Source: Shewanella sp. Arc9-LZ (GTDB lineage: Bacteria > Pseudomonadota > Gammaproteobacteria > Enterobacterales > Shewanellaceae). From it: a stretch of 64,000 nt of DNA. The stretch spans positions 1,116,001-1,180,000 of the forward strand of contig NZ_CP048031.1 in NCBI RefSeq assembly GCF_010092445.1. The letters run 5' to 3'. This document shows, in pieces, positions 55,448-64,000 of the stretch. Numbering within the stretch: position 1 is the stretch's first letter; every line of letters starts with the position of its first letter. The position numbers and the translations under genes are program-made. The notes beneath the pieces were generated by a model, which searched no databases, was not told the origin of the DNA, and saw only the letters and a list, made by a program, of their open reading frames with translations.

Positions 55448-56035
55448 TCACGCTTTCATTGCCTGCCAAAATAGTCTGAAACTGGCGTGTCTGTATATTT
55501 CGTCATCACCTAAATGCGGGTTGTCAGTAAAAAAGCGGATGGCAGCTAGGTATTGACCATGGCAATTTTCGAGCAATAAGGCGTTGGGAATGTCAGCGAT
55601 AATTTGCTGTTGTTTACCTTGAGTAATCAATTCGACGACAAATCCAAGAATGCTGTTCATTGCTTGCTTTCTGACCTCAGCATCAATGTCTGCTGACATC
55701 GAGTATTGTAGAAAAAAAAGTTGCTTTAAGGGTTGTGCAATGGCCCAGTCGATGGCTTTTTGCCATAACGTATTGGCATCTTGTTCGATATCGCCACTAA
55801 AATCGGTACTGCTCACCATGTTGGTAGCAAACTCTTGTTTAATCGATAAAAAAAGCTGATTCATGATGTCTTTTTTTGTCGGGAAATGATGAAACAACGT
55901 GCCTGTTGCCACGCCAGCTGCTTTTGCTATCGATGCCGTCGATGTCGCATTGAAGCCTTTGTTAACAAACAGCTGTAAAGCCGCGTTTAAAATGGCTTGT
56001 TTTTTATCGGTGTTCACAATCGATTTACTGCTCAT
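55448..56035 (-). CDS. TetR-family transcriptional regulator
   Basis: 195 residues. The N-terminal helix-turn-helix AALQLFVNKGFNATSTASIAKAAGVATGTLFHHFPTKKDIMNQLF is a textbook TetR domain. The C-terminal ligand domain is not diagnostic. It lies downstream of a coniferyl-aldehyde-dehydrogenase-like gene on the same strand. The aldehyde-dehydrogenase upstream region carries a palindrome ACCGACT-GATT-AGTCGGT that resembles AcrR/TetR operators, so it probably controls that gene and itself. Ligand unknown. A TATCTATT microrepeat lies in its promoter region (56080-56106). Confidence 0.9.
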   Translation of the reverse strand: MSSKSIVNTDKKQAILNAALQLFVNKGFNATSTASIAKAAGVATGTLFHHFPTKKDIMNQLFLSIKQEFATNMVSSTDFSGDIEQDANTLWQKAIDWAIAQPLKQLFFLQYSMSADIDAEVRKQAMNSILGFVVELITQGKQQQIIADIPNALLLENCHGQYLAAIRFFTDNPHLGDDEIYRHASFRLFWQAMKA

Positions 56036-56214
56036 GGAGTCAACATACCTACTTTATCTATGGAGCTATTAATCTTTGGTCTATTTATCTATTTATCTAT
56101 TTATCTATGGATCTATTAGGCTATGGATAATTTATCTAGTCATATTTTATGACAAACTTTGCTCAGCAAGTATCGCTAACAACAGCAATACTTGCAGTCG
56201 CGACTATGAGAGAG

Positions 56215-57636
56215 TTAACGTAAGAAAAACTTCATCAATAATTTTTGAATCACGCCGCCATAAGGAGGGTGAACAAAAATGCCGGTATTGATTTTGCCAC
56301 TGTTCAATATGGTCTTAGCATGACTAAAGGTTAAGAAACCTTCCTTGCCATGATAGTGCCCCATGCCAGACGGACCAATACCGCCAAAGGGCGCGTCATC
56401 CGCGGCCACATGGAATACTGTGTCATTAATACAAACGCCACCAGAATGAGTTTGCTGCAATACTTGTTGCTGCGTTTGTTGTTCAAAACTCATGAGATAC
56501 AAGGCTAATGGTCGGTCATTTCGGTTGATATAACCTATTGCTTCATCTATCGACTGATAGCTAATAATGGGTAATAAAGGGCCAAAAATTTCATCCTGCA
56601 TAATGAGCATATCGTCTGTGGTATGTGTGACTAGTTGAGTGGCTATTTTTCGCTGAGTTGTCGATATTGGACCATCAATTGCGGAGGTGACTGTTGCACC
56701 TTTGGCTTTGGCATCTTCTAGCACCGCTAGCAGACGCTGGTATTGGCGATCATTAATGATATTGCCGTAATCTTGGTTGGTGTCGAATTTAGGGTACATT
56801 TTATTAAAGCGACGTTGATAAGCAGCAATAAACGCGTCAACTTTTTCCGCAGGGCACAACACATAGTCAGGCGCGACACAAATTTGGCCAGCATTTAAAC
56901 ATTTACCAAAAATAAGTCGTTCTACAGCGGTGTCGATTGGCATGTCGGGAGCGATGATGGCTGGAGATTTACCACCTAATTCTAATGTTACAGGTGTCAG
57001 GTTATCAGCTGCTGCACGCATAACATGGCGGCCAACAACGGTTGAGCCGGTAAACAGAATATGGTCAAACGGTAATGCTGAAAATGCAGCGGCTACATCA
57101 GCTTCACCTTCCACTAGCTCGACTTCAGTAGGGGCAAAAATAGTTGTTAACATTTTGCGTAATACGGTGTTGGTCGCCGGCGTAAATTCTGACATTTTCA
57201 ACATTGCCCCGTTACCAGCAGCAATGGCGGTGGTTAACGGACCCATAGATAACATTACCGGGAAGTTCCACGGCACAATAATACCGATTACGCCCAGGGG
57301 CTGATATTGCACCGACACTTTGGCAGGGGAGAGTAATAAACCGGCATGACGACGACTGGGTTTCATCCATGTTTTAAGATGCTTGATAGTGTAATTGATG
57401 TTATTTACACAAGGCATAATATCCGAAATGATGGTGTCGTTTGGCGATCGGTGACCGTAATCACTAATTAATGCATCGATGATGGGTTGTTGGTAATCAA
57501 GTAAAGCTTGTTTTAGCTTGGTTAATTTATCTACCCGTGATTGGTAATCAGGTGCCGGATTGGACTGAAAACGTACTCGTTGATCAGTCAGTAACTGTCG
57601 TAATTGAGTTTGATTATTATCAACGGCCATATTCAT
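56215..57636 (-). CDS. Coniferyl aldehyde dehydrogenase-like ALDH
   Basis: 473 residues of the aldehyde dehydrogenase superfamily. Catalytic Cys253 (NAGQICVAPDYV) and general base Glu219 (VTLELGGKSP) are in place; VPWNFPV and FTGSTVVGR bind NAD(P). The N-terminal DYGHRSPNDTIISDI and C-terminal FGGIGPSGMGHYHG...FLTFSHAK follow the coniferyl aldehyde dehydrogenase (CalB) branch, often membrane-associated. It may oxidise aromatic or long-chain aldehydes. A TetR gene follows in the same direction, and a TetR-like operator lies 64 bp upstream of the start. Physiological substrate is inference. Confidence 0.88.
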   Translation of the reverse strand: MNMAVDNNQTQLRQLLTDQRVRFQSNPAPDYQSRVDKLTKLKQALLDYQQPIIDALISDYGHRSPNDTIISDIMPCVNNINYTIKHLKTWMKPSRRHAGLLLSPAKVSVQYQPLGVIGIIVPWNFPVMLSMGPLTTAIAAGNGAMLKMSEFTPATNTVLRKMLTTIFAPTEVELVEGEADVAAAFSALPFDHILFTGSTVVGRHVMRAAADNLTPVTLELGGKSPAIIAPDMPIDTAVERLIFGKCLNAGQICVAPDYVLCPAEKVDAFIAAYQRRFNKMYPKFDTNQDYGNIINDRQYQRLLAVLEDAKAKGATVTSAIDGPISTTQRKIATQLVTHTTDDMLIMQDEIFGPLLPIISYQSIDEAIGYINRNDRPLALYLMSFEQQTQQQVLQQTHSGGVCINDTVFHVAADDAPFGGIGPSGMGHYHGKEGFLTFSHAKTILNSGKINTGIFVHPPYGGVIQKLLMKFFLR

Positions 57637-57699
57637 ATTAAAGCTCCAGCAAAAATAACGATGTTGATTTGATAAACCCTACATGAATCGAGCTAACAA

Positions 57700-57717
57700 A
57701 CCGACTGATTAGTCGGT
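57700..57717. promoter_or_regulatory. Candidate TetR-family operator
   Basis: Perfect inverted repeat ACCGACT-GATT-AGTCGGT, upstream of the aldehyde dehydrogenase start. The half-site is typical of AcrR/TetR-type operators. The TetR gene downstream in the same transcription unit is the likely binder. Confidence 0.65.
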
Positions 57718-57893
57718 CTGATATTATGCTTGTTTATGATCCAAAGCAAGTTTTCGCATTTGATTTGATTTTGATCACTAAGTAAGTTTTTAATACTGAC
57801 TATACTTAATTTGTTGAGATGGATCCGAGTGTGTTCTAGTAAAGGGTGTCATGTCGTTGCAAAAGCACACTTTGCATTGTGGAGGAGAATAAT

Positions 57894-58325
57894 ATGCGAA
57901 CACGTAATATTTTATGGCCTACCGATTTTTCTGATACAGCGGCACATGCTTTACGATATGCCATTGAAATGGCGAATTTATATCAAGTGGGCATTCGTAT
58001 TTTACACGTTGTAGATCAACCTTTCGGTGATGAGAATTACATGATTCTTGCGATAACGCCCGAAGAATTGGCTAAAAGTATGGAGGATGCAGCGGCGAGT
58101 AAAATGCACGAGTTATTAGGTCAGTTGAATACTAATTTAAAGATTGAAACGGTTATTCGACGTGGTGATGCCATTGATGAAATTTTGGCCGAGGCCAACA
58201 GCGGTGACATTGGTATGGTGGTTATTGCCAGCCATGGTCGAAGCGGACTGTCTCATTTTTTGCATGATAATGTGGCTGAAGCGATTGCCAATAAAGCTGA
58301 TTGCCCGGTGTTAGTGGTTAAATAA
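57894..58325 (+). CDS. Universal stress protein (UspA family)
   Basis: The ATG at 57894 follows GGAGGAG at seven bases; an in-frame upstream start is rejected. The 143-residue protein has the Usp fold: ILWPTDFSDTAAHALRYAIEMA at the N-terminus and the ATP-binding motif VVIASHGRSGLSHFLHDNVAEAIANKADCPVLVVK at the C-terminus (G-2x-G-9x-G(S/T)-like). ATP-binding branch likely. Role in stress survival is family knowledge. Monocistronic; convergent with the DUF924 gene. Confidence 0.92.
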   Translation: MRTRNILWPTDFSDTAAHALRYAIEMANLYQVGIRILHVVDQPFGDENYMILAITPEELAKSMEDAAASKMHELLGQLNTNLKIETVIRRGDAIDEILAEANSGDIGMVVIASHGRSGLSHFLHDNVAEAIANKADCPVLVVK

Positions 58326-58366
58326 AATCGACATTTATCGTTTATGTCGTGGTGATTTTCGTCTGC

Positions 58367-58927
58367 TTAAAAGCGAGAACCGGGTTGAGTTAAAAATGTG
58401 AGTTCGGCAGCCGTAGACTCGCGGCCTAATAAGGCATTGTGGTGTGGATAGCGATTAAATTGAGCAATAATCGCTTGGTGTTGTCGCTGGCTGCGTAAAT
58501 TGTCGGGTGCATATTGTTCAAATAAAGGCAACGCTTGCTGGTGGATCACTATTGATTCGCTATGCATGTAGGGCATGATTAAAAATGCAGCCTGTTGAAT
58601 GGGTAACTCTGCTAAACAACCTAGTGCAACGGCTTGTTGCGCAAGCTCTAACGCGATATTGTCAGCGGCAAACGCGGTTGGAGTATCGCGATAAATGTTT
58701 CGCGAAAATTGGTCTAATACGATTATTTCGGCCAATCGACCTTGGGCATCTTTACGCCAATGTTGTAACTCACCCTTGATGGCCGCCTGTAGCGTGGCGC
58801 CATATGTGTTTTTTATGTGCAAATCTAACTCGATATCTTTTACCCACCATTGTTTAGGGGATATTTGAACAAACCAAAAATCGATAATGTCGTCGACGCT
58901 GACATTTGTTGTGTGTATTTCATTCAT
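58367..58927 (-). CDS. DUF924 protein
   Basis: The ATG at 58927 is preferred; it lies four bases past the stop of the PH-domain gene upstream, suggesting coupling, although no strong SD is visible. The protein of 186 residues has the DUF924 motifs IIDFWF, WWVKD, GRLAEIIVLDQFSRNIYRDTPTAFAAD and FLIMPYMHSE. The fold is all-helical and TPR-like; function is unknown. Last gene of an apparent three-gene unit with the two PH-domain membrane proteins. Confidence 0.88.
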   Translation of the reverse strand: MNEIHTTNVSVDDIIDFWFVQISPKQWWVKDIELDLHIKNTYGATLQAAIKGELQHWRKDAQGRLAEIIVLDQFSRNIYRDTPTAFAADNIALELAQQAVALGCLAELPIQQAAFLIMPYMHSESIVIHQQALPLFEQYAPDNLRSQRQHQAIIAQFNRYPHHNALLGRESTAAELTFLTQPGSRF

Positions 58928-58931
58928 TATA

Positions 58932-60614
58932 TTAAATCCAATTGTGATTATTATGGACCGTGACATTGAGCGACTGGGCCACTATTTGTTGTGCAACCGA
59001 TATGGGAATATACGGGAATATCACACTGCCACTGGCTAATCCGATTTCAACATAGGCTAGCTGAGCATGTTTTTGGCCTTTAGTTTGGGTAATTTTAACA
59101 TGTTGAACTTTGTCAAATGCGACCCGTTTCCATTGTTGACCGAAAAAGCCGCTATGCTGCCAAATAACCTTATCTGCTAATACATATCCCCATTGTTTAT
59201 AACGAATATAAATCGCTAACATCATCATTGTTGTAGCAAACCAAGTAAACTCAAAAAACTCATGGCTATGATGACCACTGTAACCCACAATGGTAAGTAC
59301 GATGGCTACAAACAGCGGTAAAACGATTCGCTTTGTGAGCCAATTAATATGGATAGGCTTATAACTACTGGGTAATGCACTTGCACCGCCACTAATATTT
59401 GGAATGCTAGCCAATAGTGATGCTATTTCAGCTGACTTTACACTAGGAACTAGCATGTGCTGCTTGGTTTTTTGTTCAACCTCATGGCCTTTGACTTGTT
59501 TAAAGTATAAGGTCCAGCGGTTAAATAAACGTGCAATAGCAGGTTGTTGAACCTGGATTAGTTGAATGCGTTTTATGGCCAACGCATCTTGTTGATGTGA
59601 AATGACACCGCCACTTCGCTGTAGGGTTTCATCATGTTTGTCGAGCTGATATGGATGATATTTTAAAATGGCTGCCACAATTGAAATTAACGAAAACAAG
59701 CTGTAAATCGCAAATAACCCCACGATGACCATGATGGTTTGTAAACCAATGTTTTGATGGGTTTGCTGCTGGACCCATAACCAAAACTGCTGCGCGAGCG
59801 GTGAGTCGAATATTTTATCCCAATCTATTTGGCCAGCAATGGGACCAGCGATAACCGCAAACCAAATAAAATTGTTTTGATAAAAACCAAATAAGACTAA
59901 ATCAGCTAAACTTTTACGCACAATGGGTTGGGTGTTATCAACGTTTTGTTGACTGTTTACGTTTGGAAGCTCATCTGTCGAGGTTGCTTTTGTATGGCTT
60001 AAATTTAACAGTAAACGTTTTAACGTTTGTGCCTGTAATGTATCTAAGGCTGCTAAATGAGCTTCGTCTTTTTTAGAACCAGCGGTTTCAATCACTAGAG
60101 TGCCGAGTGACAGCGGCTTAAAGTAAAACGGCTGTTCATAACGAATATTTTGTATTCGGCTTAGCGGTATTTCATCCTTTTTGATAAATATTAAACCACG
60201 TTTAACTTCAAGCTGATGGTTATGAAGACGAAAACGAAATTTACGCCATTCTATTATCGCGAAAATTGTCACCAGTAATAATAAAACACTCGACGCCAAT
60301 ATGCCCCACTGCATATCAAAACCTTGCTGCCATCCGGTATAGGCAATTGGCACGATAGCGAAACCATTACTAAGAATGTTTTTCAAGGTACTGAAAATAT
60401 TGCTGACAATGGACCAAGCCGACAGTGCTTGCCATTGTTGTAAATCACTTATTGAATTGCTGTTCTGCTCCCTTGTATCGGCGCTATTGTTTTCTATTGT
60501 CGTATCAAGGGTATTGGCCACCTCGGCAATATTGGCATCGGATGAACTATTCGTTGCGATGCCATTGGTATCAACAGGCTGGGCATCATCTGATGATGTT
60601 GATGACTTATCCAT
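58932..60614 (-). CDS. ydbT: PH-domain membrane protein, YdbT-like
   Basis: The start is the ATG at 60614, after CAGGAT; longer in-frame starts lie inside the upstream gene. The 560-residue product has a Ser/Asp-rich N-terminal tail (about 60 residues), membrane helix pairs, and three bacterial PH-like (bPH2) segments, e.g. FRLHNHQLEVKRGLIFIKKDEIPLSRIQNIRYEQ and VIWQHSGFFGQQWKRVAFDKVQHVKITQTKGQ. It overlaps the end of the YdbS-like gene by eight bases. YdbS/YdbT pairs in Bacillus protect against certain antimicrobial peptides; whether that holds here is unknown. Confidence 0.85.
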   Translation of the reverse strand: MDKSSTSSDDAQPVDTNGIATNSSSDANIAEVANTLDTTIENNSADTREQNSNSISDLQQWQALSAWSIVSNIFSTLKNILSNGFAIVPIAYTGWQQGFDMQWGILASSVLLLLVTIFAIIEWRKFRFRLHNHQLEVKRGLIFIKKDEIPLSRIQNIRYEQPFYFKPLSLGTLVIETAGSKKDEAHLAALDTLQAQTLKRLLLNLSHTKATSTDELPNVNSQQNVDNTQPIVRKSLADLVLFGFYQNNFIWFAVIAGPIAGQIDWDKIFDSPLAQQFWLWVQQQTHQNIGLQTIMVIVGLFAIYSLFSLISIVAAILKYHPYQLDKHDETLQRSGGVISHQQDALAIKRIQLIQVQQPAIARLFNRWTLYFKQVKGHEVEQKTKQHMLVPSVKSAEIASLLASIPNISGGASALPSSYKPIHINWLTKRIVLPLFVAIVLTIVGYSGHHSHEFFEFTWFATTMMMLAIYIRYKQWGYVLADKVIWQHSGFFGQQWKRVAFDKVQHVKITQTKGQKHAQLAYVEIGLASGSVIFPYIPISVAQQIVAQSLNVTVHNNHNWI

Positions 60615-61338
60615 TGTGATTATCCTGTTGAGGAGGTTGAATGGATAACGGATCCGTTTCAGCGTCAGATGGCGTTGGATCAACAATTTCTGTTTCGGTG
60701 CGGATTAATTGATGACTTGCTGCTGCTTGGCTCAATAAATGTTGACGTAAATGTTCAGCTAAATCGGCATTAAGACCTGGCAGATCTATCTCAGCTAATC
60801 CGCTGCCGGCACTGAAGCATTTTAAGGTGACTAAGTTGTATTTTCGCTCGAGCGGCCCTTGAGACAAATTAACATGTTGCAGCCGAGTGTAAGGTAGTGC
60901 CGTTGTTGATACCCAAAATAAACCTTCACGAAACACCATTTCATGTTTAAACAATCCGTAAGCAATTTTATGTGCTTTAAGGTGGATAAGTTTAATCATC
61001 ACAACGGCCAATAACATGGCTGAAACCAAACCAACTGAGGCGATTATCAATGGCAACGGTTTAGTGATTAATAGAAATGCGCTTAAAACCGTTATGATTA
61101 TCACCGCCACGACACTGCTAATGATCAATAATAGTTTAGGGTAATTAGGATCAATATTGCTCAGTGGTAACTCGGTAAGTTGAATATACTCATCTTGGGA
61201 TAAACGTGGCCCATGGTCATAAACGTGCGCTAATGTGTCTCCTGCAGAGGACGTAGCTGAGTTGGTATCACTTACCGCTGACGGATCAGTTGATTGCGGT
61301 TGTGCTATTGGGCTCTTTGACTGCGGCGGGGTATCCAT
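60607..61338 (-). CDS. ydbS: PH-domain membrane protein, YdbS-like
   Basis: 243 residues. A Ser/Thr-rich N-terminal tail (about 35 residues) precedes two membrane helices (about 68-90 and 95-115) and a bPH2 domain (FKHEMVFREGLFWVSTTALPYTRLQHVNLSQGPLERKYNLVTLKCFSAGS). It matches YdbS and pairs with the overlapping YdbT-like gene. Unusually, a His/Asn-rich acidic C-terminus (DPTPSDAETDPLSIQPPQQDNHNG) follows the domain. First gene of the unit ydbS-ydbT-DUF924. Confidence 0.85.
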   Translation of the reverse strand: MDTPPQSKSPIAQPQSTDPSAVSDTNSATSSAGDTLAHVYDHGPRLSQDEYIQLTELPLSNIDPNYPKLLLIISSVVAVIIITVLSAFLLITKPLPLIIASVGLVSAMLLAVVMIKLIHLKAHKIAYGLFKHEMVFREGLFWVSTTALPYTRLQHVNLSQGPLERKYNLVTLKCFSAGSGLAEIDLPGLNADLAEHLRQHLLSQAAASHQLIRTETEIVDPTPSDAETDPLSIQPPQQDNHNG

Positions 61339-61590
61339 GTCTATTGGTTTTCCATCTTTGATGCTATCGATTGTTAAAAACTATAACCAGATTGTCTCTA
61401 CTTAGGTAGCGTTAATCATAATGGGTTATTGATAAATCAATCAATTATCCTTTGAACCATGATTAATTCAGTCGCAATGCTGCGATTAATTCAGTCACAA
61501 TCAACTGACACTGGCAATAGTGCTTGCGTGATTGGCTACAGATGCAGTAATTTCTATTAAGTGATGAAGAGGTAATAGGGCGTGTGAAGG

Positions 61591-61917
61591 ATGTTTTCGA
61601 ATAATTACGTGATCAATAAATCGCAAAAAGCATTTTTACGAAAATTGTATTTAGCGCACCTGCTGGATGAAGAACAACACAACTTATTAAGCTTACATAA
61701 ACTGACTCTTATGCCAAGAAGGACATTGCAAGATGCGATAGCTGCATTTGCTGATATTGGTATTGAAGTGGATTTTGTGCAGCAAGGTCAGCGTCATAAT
61801 GAAGGTTATTATCGCATTTCAACTTGGGGCCCAATCAGTAGTGCTTGGGTCAATAGTCATTTTGAGCAGATTAAACAACACATTGAAACGGCTGGCGAGT
61901 CAGAGATGATCAGTTAG
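61591..61917 (+). CDS. Winged-helix domain protein
   Basis: 108 residues. KSQKAFLRKLYLAHLLDEEQHNLLSLHKLTLMPRRTLQDAIAAFADIGIEVDFVQQG followed by GYYRISTWGPI is the pattern of a small winged-helix protein found across Vibrio and Shewanella. The PRRTLQDAI helix is the probable recognition helix. It lies upstream of corA on the same strand with 38 bp between, so co-transcription is likely. DNA target unknown. Two short direct repeats (GATTAATTCAGTC at 61461 and 61484) lie about 100 bp upstream and may be relevant to its control. Confidence 0.75.
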   Translation: MFSNNYVINKSQKAFLRKLYLAHLLDEEQHNLLSLHKLTLMPRRTLQDAIAAFADIGIEVDFVQQGQRHNEGYYRISTWGPISSAWVNSHFEQIKQHIETAGESEMIS

Positions 61918-61955
61918 GCCATATAGAGTAATAATGGGTTGTTGAAAGGGTTTTA

Positions 61956-62924
61956 ATGGCGATACAAATACTATTATTTAATGGGCAAGGTCAGTTGATA
62001 TCACAAGGTGATGAGACTCTCATGAGCCAGTATGACCCGCAACAGCAGCTAATATGGGTCGATATTTCAGGCCAGCACAGCCAAGCGTTTTTCAAGCAAT
62101 ATCCTTTGTTTGGGATTGACCACCTCGATTTTGAAGAAGCACAACGGGAGCGTCATCCCCCTCAGTTTGAAGAATATGATTCACATTCATATTTGTTAAC
62201 CCACGAGCTTATGGCTAGAGATGAGTATCTTCTGCTCGAGCGCAGCCAGTTGTTATTGCATGTAAATGACCGTTTTTTAGTCACTCAGCACCTGAAACCT
62301 TCTATCAGTGTGAACAAAGTTATCCAACGCATTAGTGCACAAGGTAGCCTCGAAAGTTCAGAGATGAGCCGAGTCAGTTTTGAATTGATGCGCCAAATTG
62401 TGATTGATTATCTGGCGGTGATGTTGGCATTAGAAGAGCGTTTAGGGGAAATAGAAGATGAAATTTTTGATGTGTCTACAGATGATTTATTAGCAGAGCT
62501 AATCGCTTATAGCAGTAAGCTACAAAAAGCCAAACGTTCGTTTAGTTACCACGAAGAAATCTTGCAACAATTATTAGGCGATGACACCCATCTGCATATT
62601 AAGATGGACTATGAACAGTTGAGCTATTTATATAATCAGTTTGAACGCCTATCGAGTCGCGCCAGCCTTTACCAAGGTTTAGTGGACAGTTTAATCAATG
62701 GTTATATTTCGGTGAGTGCCCATAAAACTAACCGGGTGATGATGACATTAACAATGGTCACCGCGATTTTTTTACCATTAACATTAGTCGCCGGCATTTA
62801 CGGAATGAACTTTGACAATATGCCTGAGTTAAAATGGCATTTTGGCTATTTTTCGGTATTAATCTTAATGGCAGTCATTGTGGTTTCAGGTTTATGGATT
62901 GCGAGAATCAAACGTTGGTATTAA
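61956..62924 (+). CDS. CorA-family divalent cation transporter
   Basis: 322 residues. A large cytoplasmic N-terminal domain is followed by two C-terminal membrane helices with the signature GMN at residues 283-285 (GIYGMNFDNMPE). This identifies a CorA/ZntB-type homopentameric channel. The acidic loop after GMN is NFDNMPELK, close to Mg2+ CorA. Mg2+ (or Ni2+/Co2+) transport is expected; ZntB-like zinc transport cannot be excluded. Start ATG at 61956. In operon with the winged-helix gene and possibly the AlkB gene (30 bp downstream). Confidence 0.9.
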   Translation: MAIQILLFNGQGQLISQGDETLMSQYDPQQQLIWVDISGQHSQAFFKQYPLFGIDHLDFEEAQRERHPPQFEEYDSHSYLLTHELMARDEYLLLERSQLLLHVNDRFLVTQHLKPSISVNKVIQRISAQGSLESSEMSRVSFELMRQIVIDYLAVMLALEERLGEIEDEIFDVSTDDLLAELIAYSSKLQKAKRSFSYHEEILQQLLGDDTHLHIKMDYEQLSYLYNQFERLSSRASLYQGLVDSLINGYISVSAHKTNRVMMTLTMVTAIFLPLTLVAGIYGMNFDNMPELKWHFGYFSVLILMAVIVVSGLWIARIKRWY

Positions 62925-62954
62925 TTAAGGTAAACGAGATAAAAGGGTGATCGG

Positions 62955-63614
62955 GTGACAGGATTTCAACATGGATTAGATTTTGGTGAGCCACAAAGCG
63001 GCTTCACTCAAGATACCGTTGTTGTGCCAACAGCGATGAACCAAATCAGTCCACCAGTTACTTGGATTAAAGGTTTTTTGTCACCCAAGCAGCAACAGTT
63101 GTTAATGATGGAAGTAGAACAATACCCATTAGATCGCGTGGCGATTGAAGTCTATGGCAAGCAGCATTTTATTCCTCGCACCCAAGCTTGGTTTGGCGAT
63201 CTGGGTTGCGATTATCACTATTCCAAATTGCACATCACCGCGCTAGCTTGGCCAAAAGTATTAAGTCGATTACGTGCAAAATTACGTAACGATCATCAAA
63301 TAGACAGTAATTCAGTGTTAGTTAATCGCTATGCCGATGGCCGTGACTGTATGGGCTGGCACAGTGACGATGAACCTGAAATCGTCACGGGTTCGGCGAT
63401 TGCGTCTATCACGTTAGGCGCCTGTAGAGATTTTGTTGTGCGCCATAAACCGACGCAAACCAAAGTTACTTTTCCCTTGGCATCCGGCGACTTACTGATT
63501 ATGCATCCCGGTATGCAGCAACACTGGCAACATGCGTTACCTAAGCGTCTTAAGGTAACTGAACCGCGTATTAATTTTACTTTTCGACACATTATCCCTA
63601 ATTACTATGGTTAA
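62955..63614 (+). CDS. alkB: AlkB-family 2-oxoglutarate/Fe(II) DNA-repair dioxygenase
   Basis: 219 residues from a GTG start preceded by AAAGGGTGA. The iron site is His136-x-Asp138 (GWHSDDE) with His193 (HWQHALP); Arg205 and Arg211 (PRINFTFRH) bind 2-oxoglutarate. The N-terminal nucleotide-recognition lid has PRTQAWFGD, as in ALKBH2-like bacterial proteins. It oxidatively removes 1-methyladenine and 3-methylcytosine damage. 30 bp after corA on the same strand. The ALKBH2-like branch is suggested by length and the PRTQAWFG motif. Confidence 0.92.
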   Translation: MTGFQHGLDFGEPQSGFTQDTVVVPTAMNQISPPVTWIKGFLSPKQQQLLMMEVEQYPLDRVAIEVYGKQHFIPRTQAWFGDLGCDYHYSKLHITALAWPKVLSRLRAKLRNDHQIDSNSVLVNRYADGRDCMGWHSDDEPEIVTGSAIASITLGACRDFVVRHKPTQTKVTFPLASGDLLIMHPGMQQHWQHALPKRLKVTEPRINFTFRHIIPNYYG

Positions 63615-64000
63615 CAAATCTCGTTAATGGCCATAGCTAAAAGCTAAAAGCTAAAAGCGAAAGGCCTAGAGGCTAGGACGCTGCGCGGCTAGATGCTATA
63701 AAACCTTAGCAGCCAAGCGGTTCCTATCCTATAAATGACAAGCGATAATAAGCGAAAAGCTAAGCACCTAGGATGCTGCGCGATTAGGTGCTATAAAATC
63801 TTAGCAGCGAAGCTGTTCCTAGAAGCGAAGCGCTCTATCCGCGTAGCGAACTAGCAGCGAAGCGACTCTAGGACCTCGAAGACCGAAGGTCTAGCTAGTT
63901 TGGGGATATCGCTAAAATGGATCATTATTGAACCGTTAACCGCTATGTATACGTACTCATTAGCATTAGTACAAGCTGTGGTAATGAATAGATGAATAAT
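63615..64000 (+). repeat. Composite repeat at right edge (AGCGAAGC-rich)
   Basis: No gene is supported. Two direct copies of a unit of about 54 bp (63673-63726 and 63768-63821) share CTAGGA-GCTGCGCG...TAGGTGCTATAAAA...TTAGCAGC...TTCCTA, with several differences. Within each, CTAGGA faces TTCCTA(G) and GCTGC faces GCAGC, so each copy can fold as one hairpin. Upstream is a short AGCTAAA run (63639-63656); downstream are further AGCGAAGC units and a CGAAGACCGAAGGTC stretch. The array may continue past the window. Confidence 0.7.

Overview
The window reads as a chromosomal segment of a marine gammaproteobacterium, most likely a Shewanella. The main grounds are a ten-haem OmcA/MtrC-family outer-membrane cytochrome, the lptG-lptF / pepA / holC-valS neighbourhood, small Alteromonadales/Vibrionales families (DUF2960, PBPRA1643-type SEC-C protein, DUF1289), and VCR-like integron attC sites. 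No rRNA, tRNA or CRISPR array was seen.

Layout. 1-3.9 kb: a sulfotransferase with a SEC-C tail, an isochorismatase-family hydrolase, a DUF2235 alpha/beta hydrolase and a cobalamin/haem-type binding protein. 4.0-8.3 kb: an accessory patch built from a dispersed multi-hairpin repeat, carrying a KAP-type P-loop NTPase and a small membrane protein. 8.3-16.4 kb: a MacAB-like ABC efflux operon (adaptor, 73-residue membrane protein, ATPase, two FtsX permeases) followed by its NtrC-type regulator and histidine kinase. A sigma-54 promoter with upstream palindromes lies in front of it. 16.4-22.5 kb: a second mobile patch with more repeat copies, an IS3-family element inserted in one copy, a group II intron and two integron cassettes with attC sites but no integrase. 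22.5-24.9 kb: a bufferin-type RiPP operon whose precursor carries two tandem Cys-rich cores.

25-41 kb is mostly conserved chromosome: MAPEG protein, UDG-family protein, glnD, rsuA, a LysR regulator, the decahaem cytochrome, a POT transporter, valS and holC. 41.2-45.9 kb separates holC from pepA, which are usually adjacent. It holds two unknown membrane proteins, a frameshifted solute-binding protein and a punC/punR-like divergent pair. 46-50 kb: pepA and, divergently, lptF-lptG. 50-63.6 kb: small conserved genes, a DUF486 gene broken by a 266-bp MITE-like element plus two further lesions, a TetR/aldehyde-dehydrogenase pair with a candidate operator, UspA, a ydbS-ydbT-like PH-domain pair, CorA and AlkB. 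The right end is a GC-variable repeat.

The strongest candidates for something undescribed are: (i) the dispersed repeat, whose copies keep an 8-bp hairpin while its arms change in a compensatory way; (ii) the KAP NTPase bracketed by inverted copies of that repeat; (iii) the double-core bufferin precursor; and (iv) the integrase-less attC cassettes next to a group II intron that abuts an attC-like half-site. All functional statements are inferred from sequence patterns. No database search was possible.
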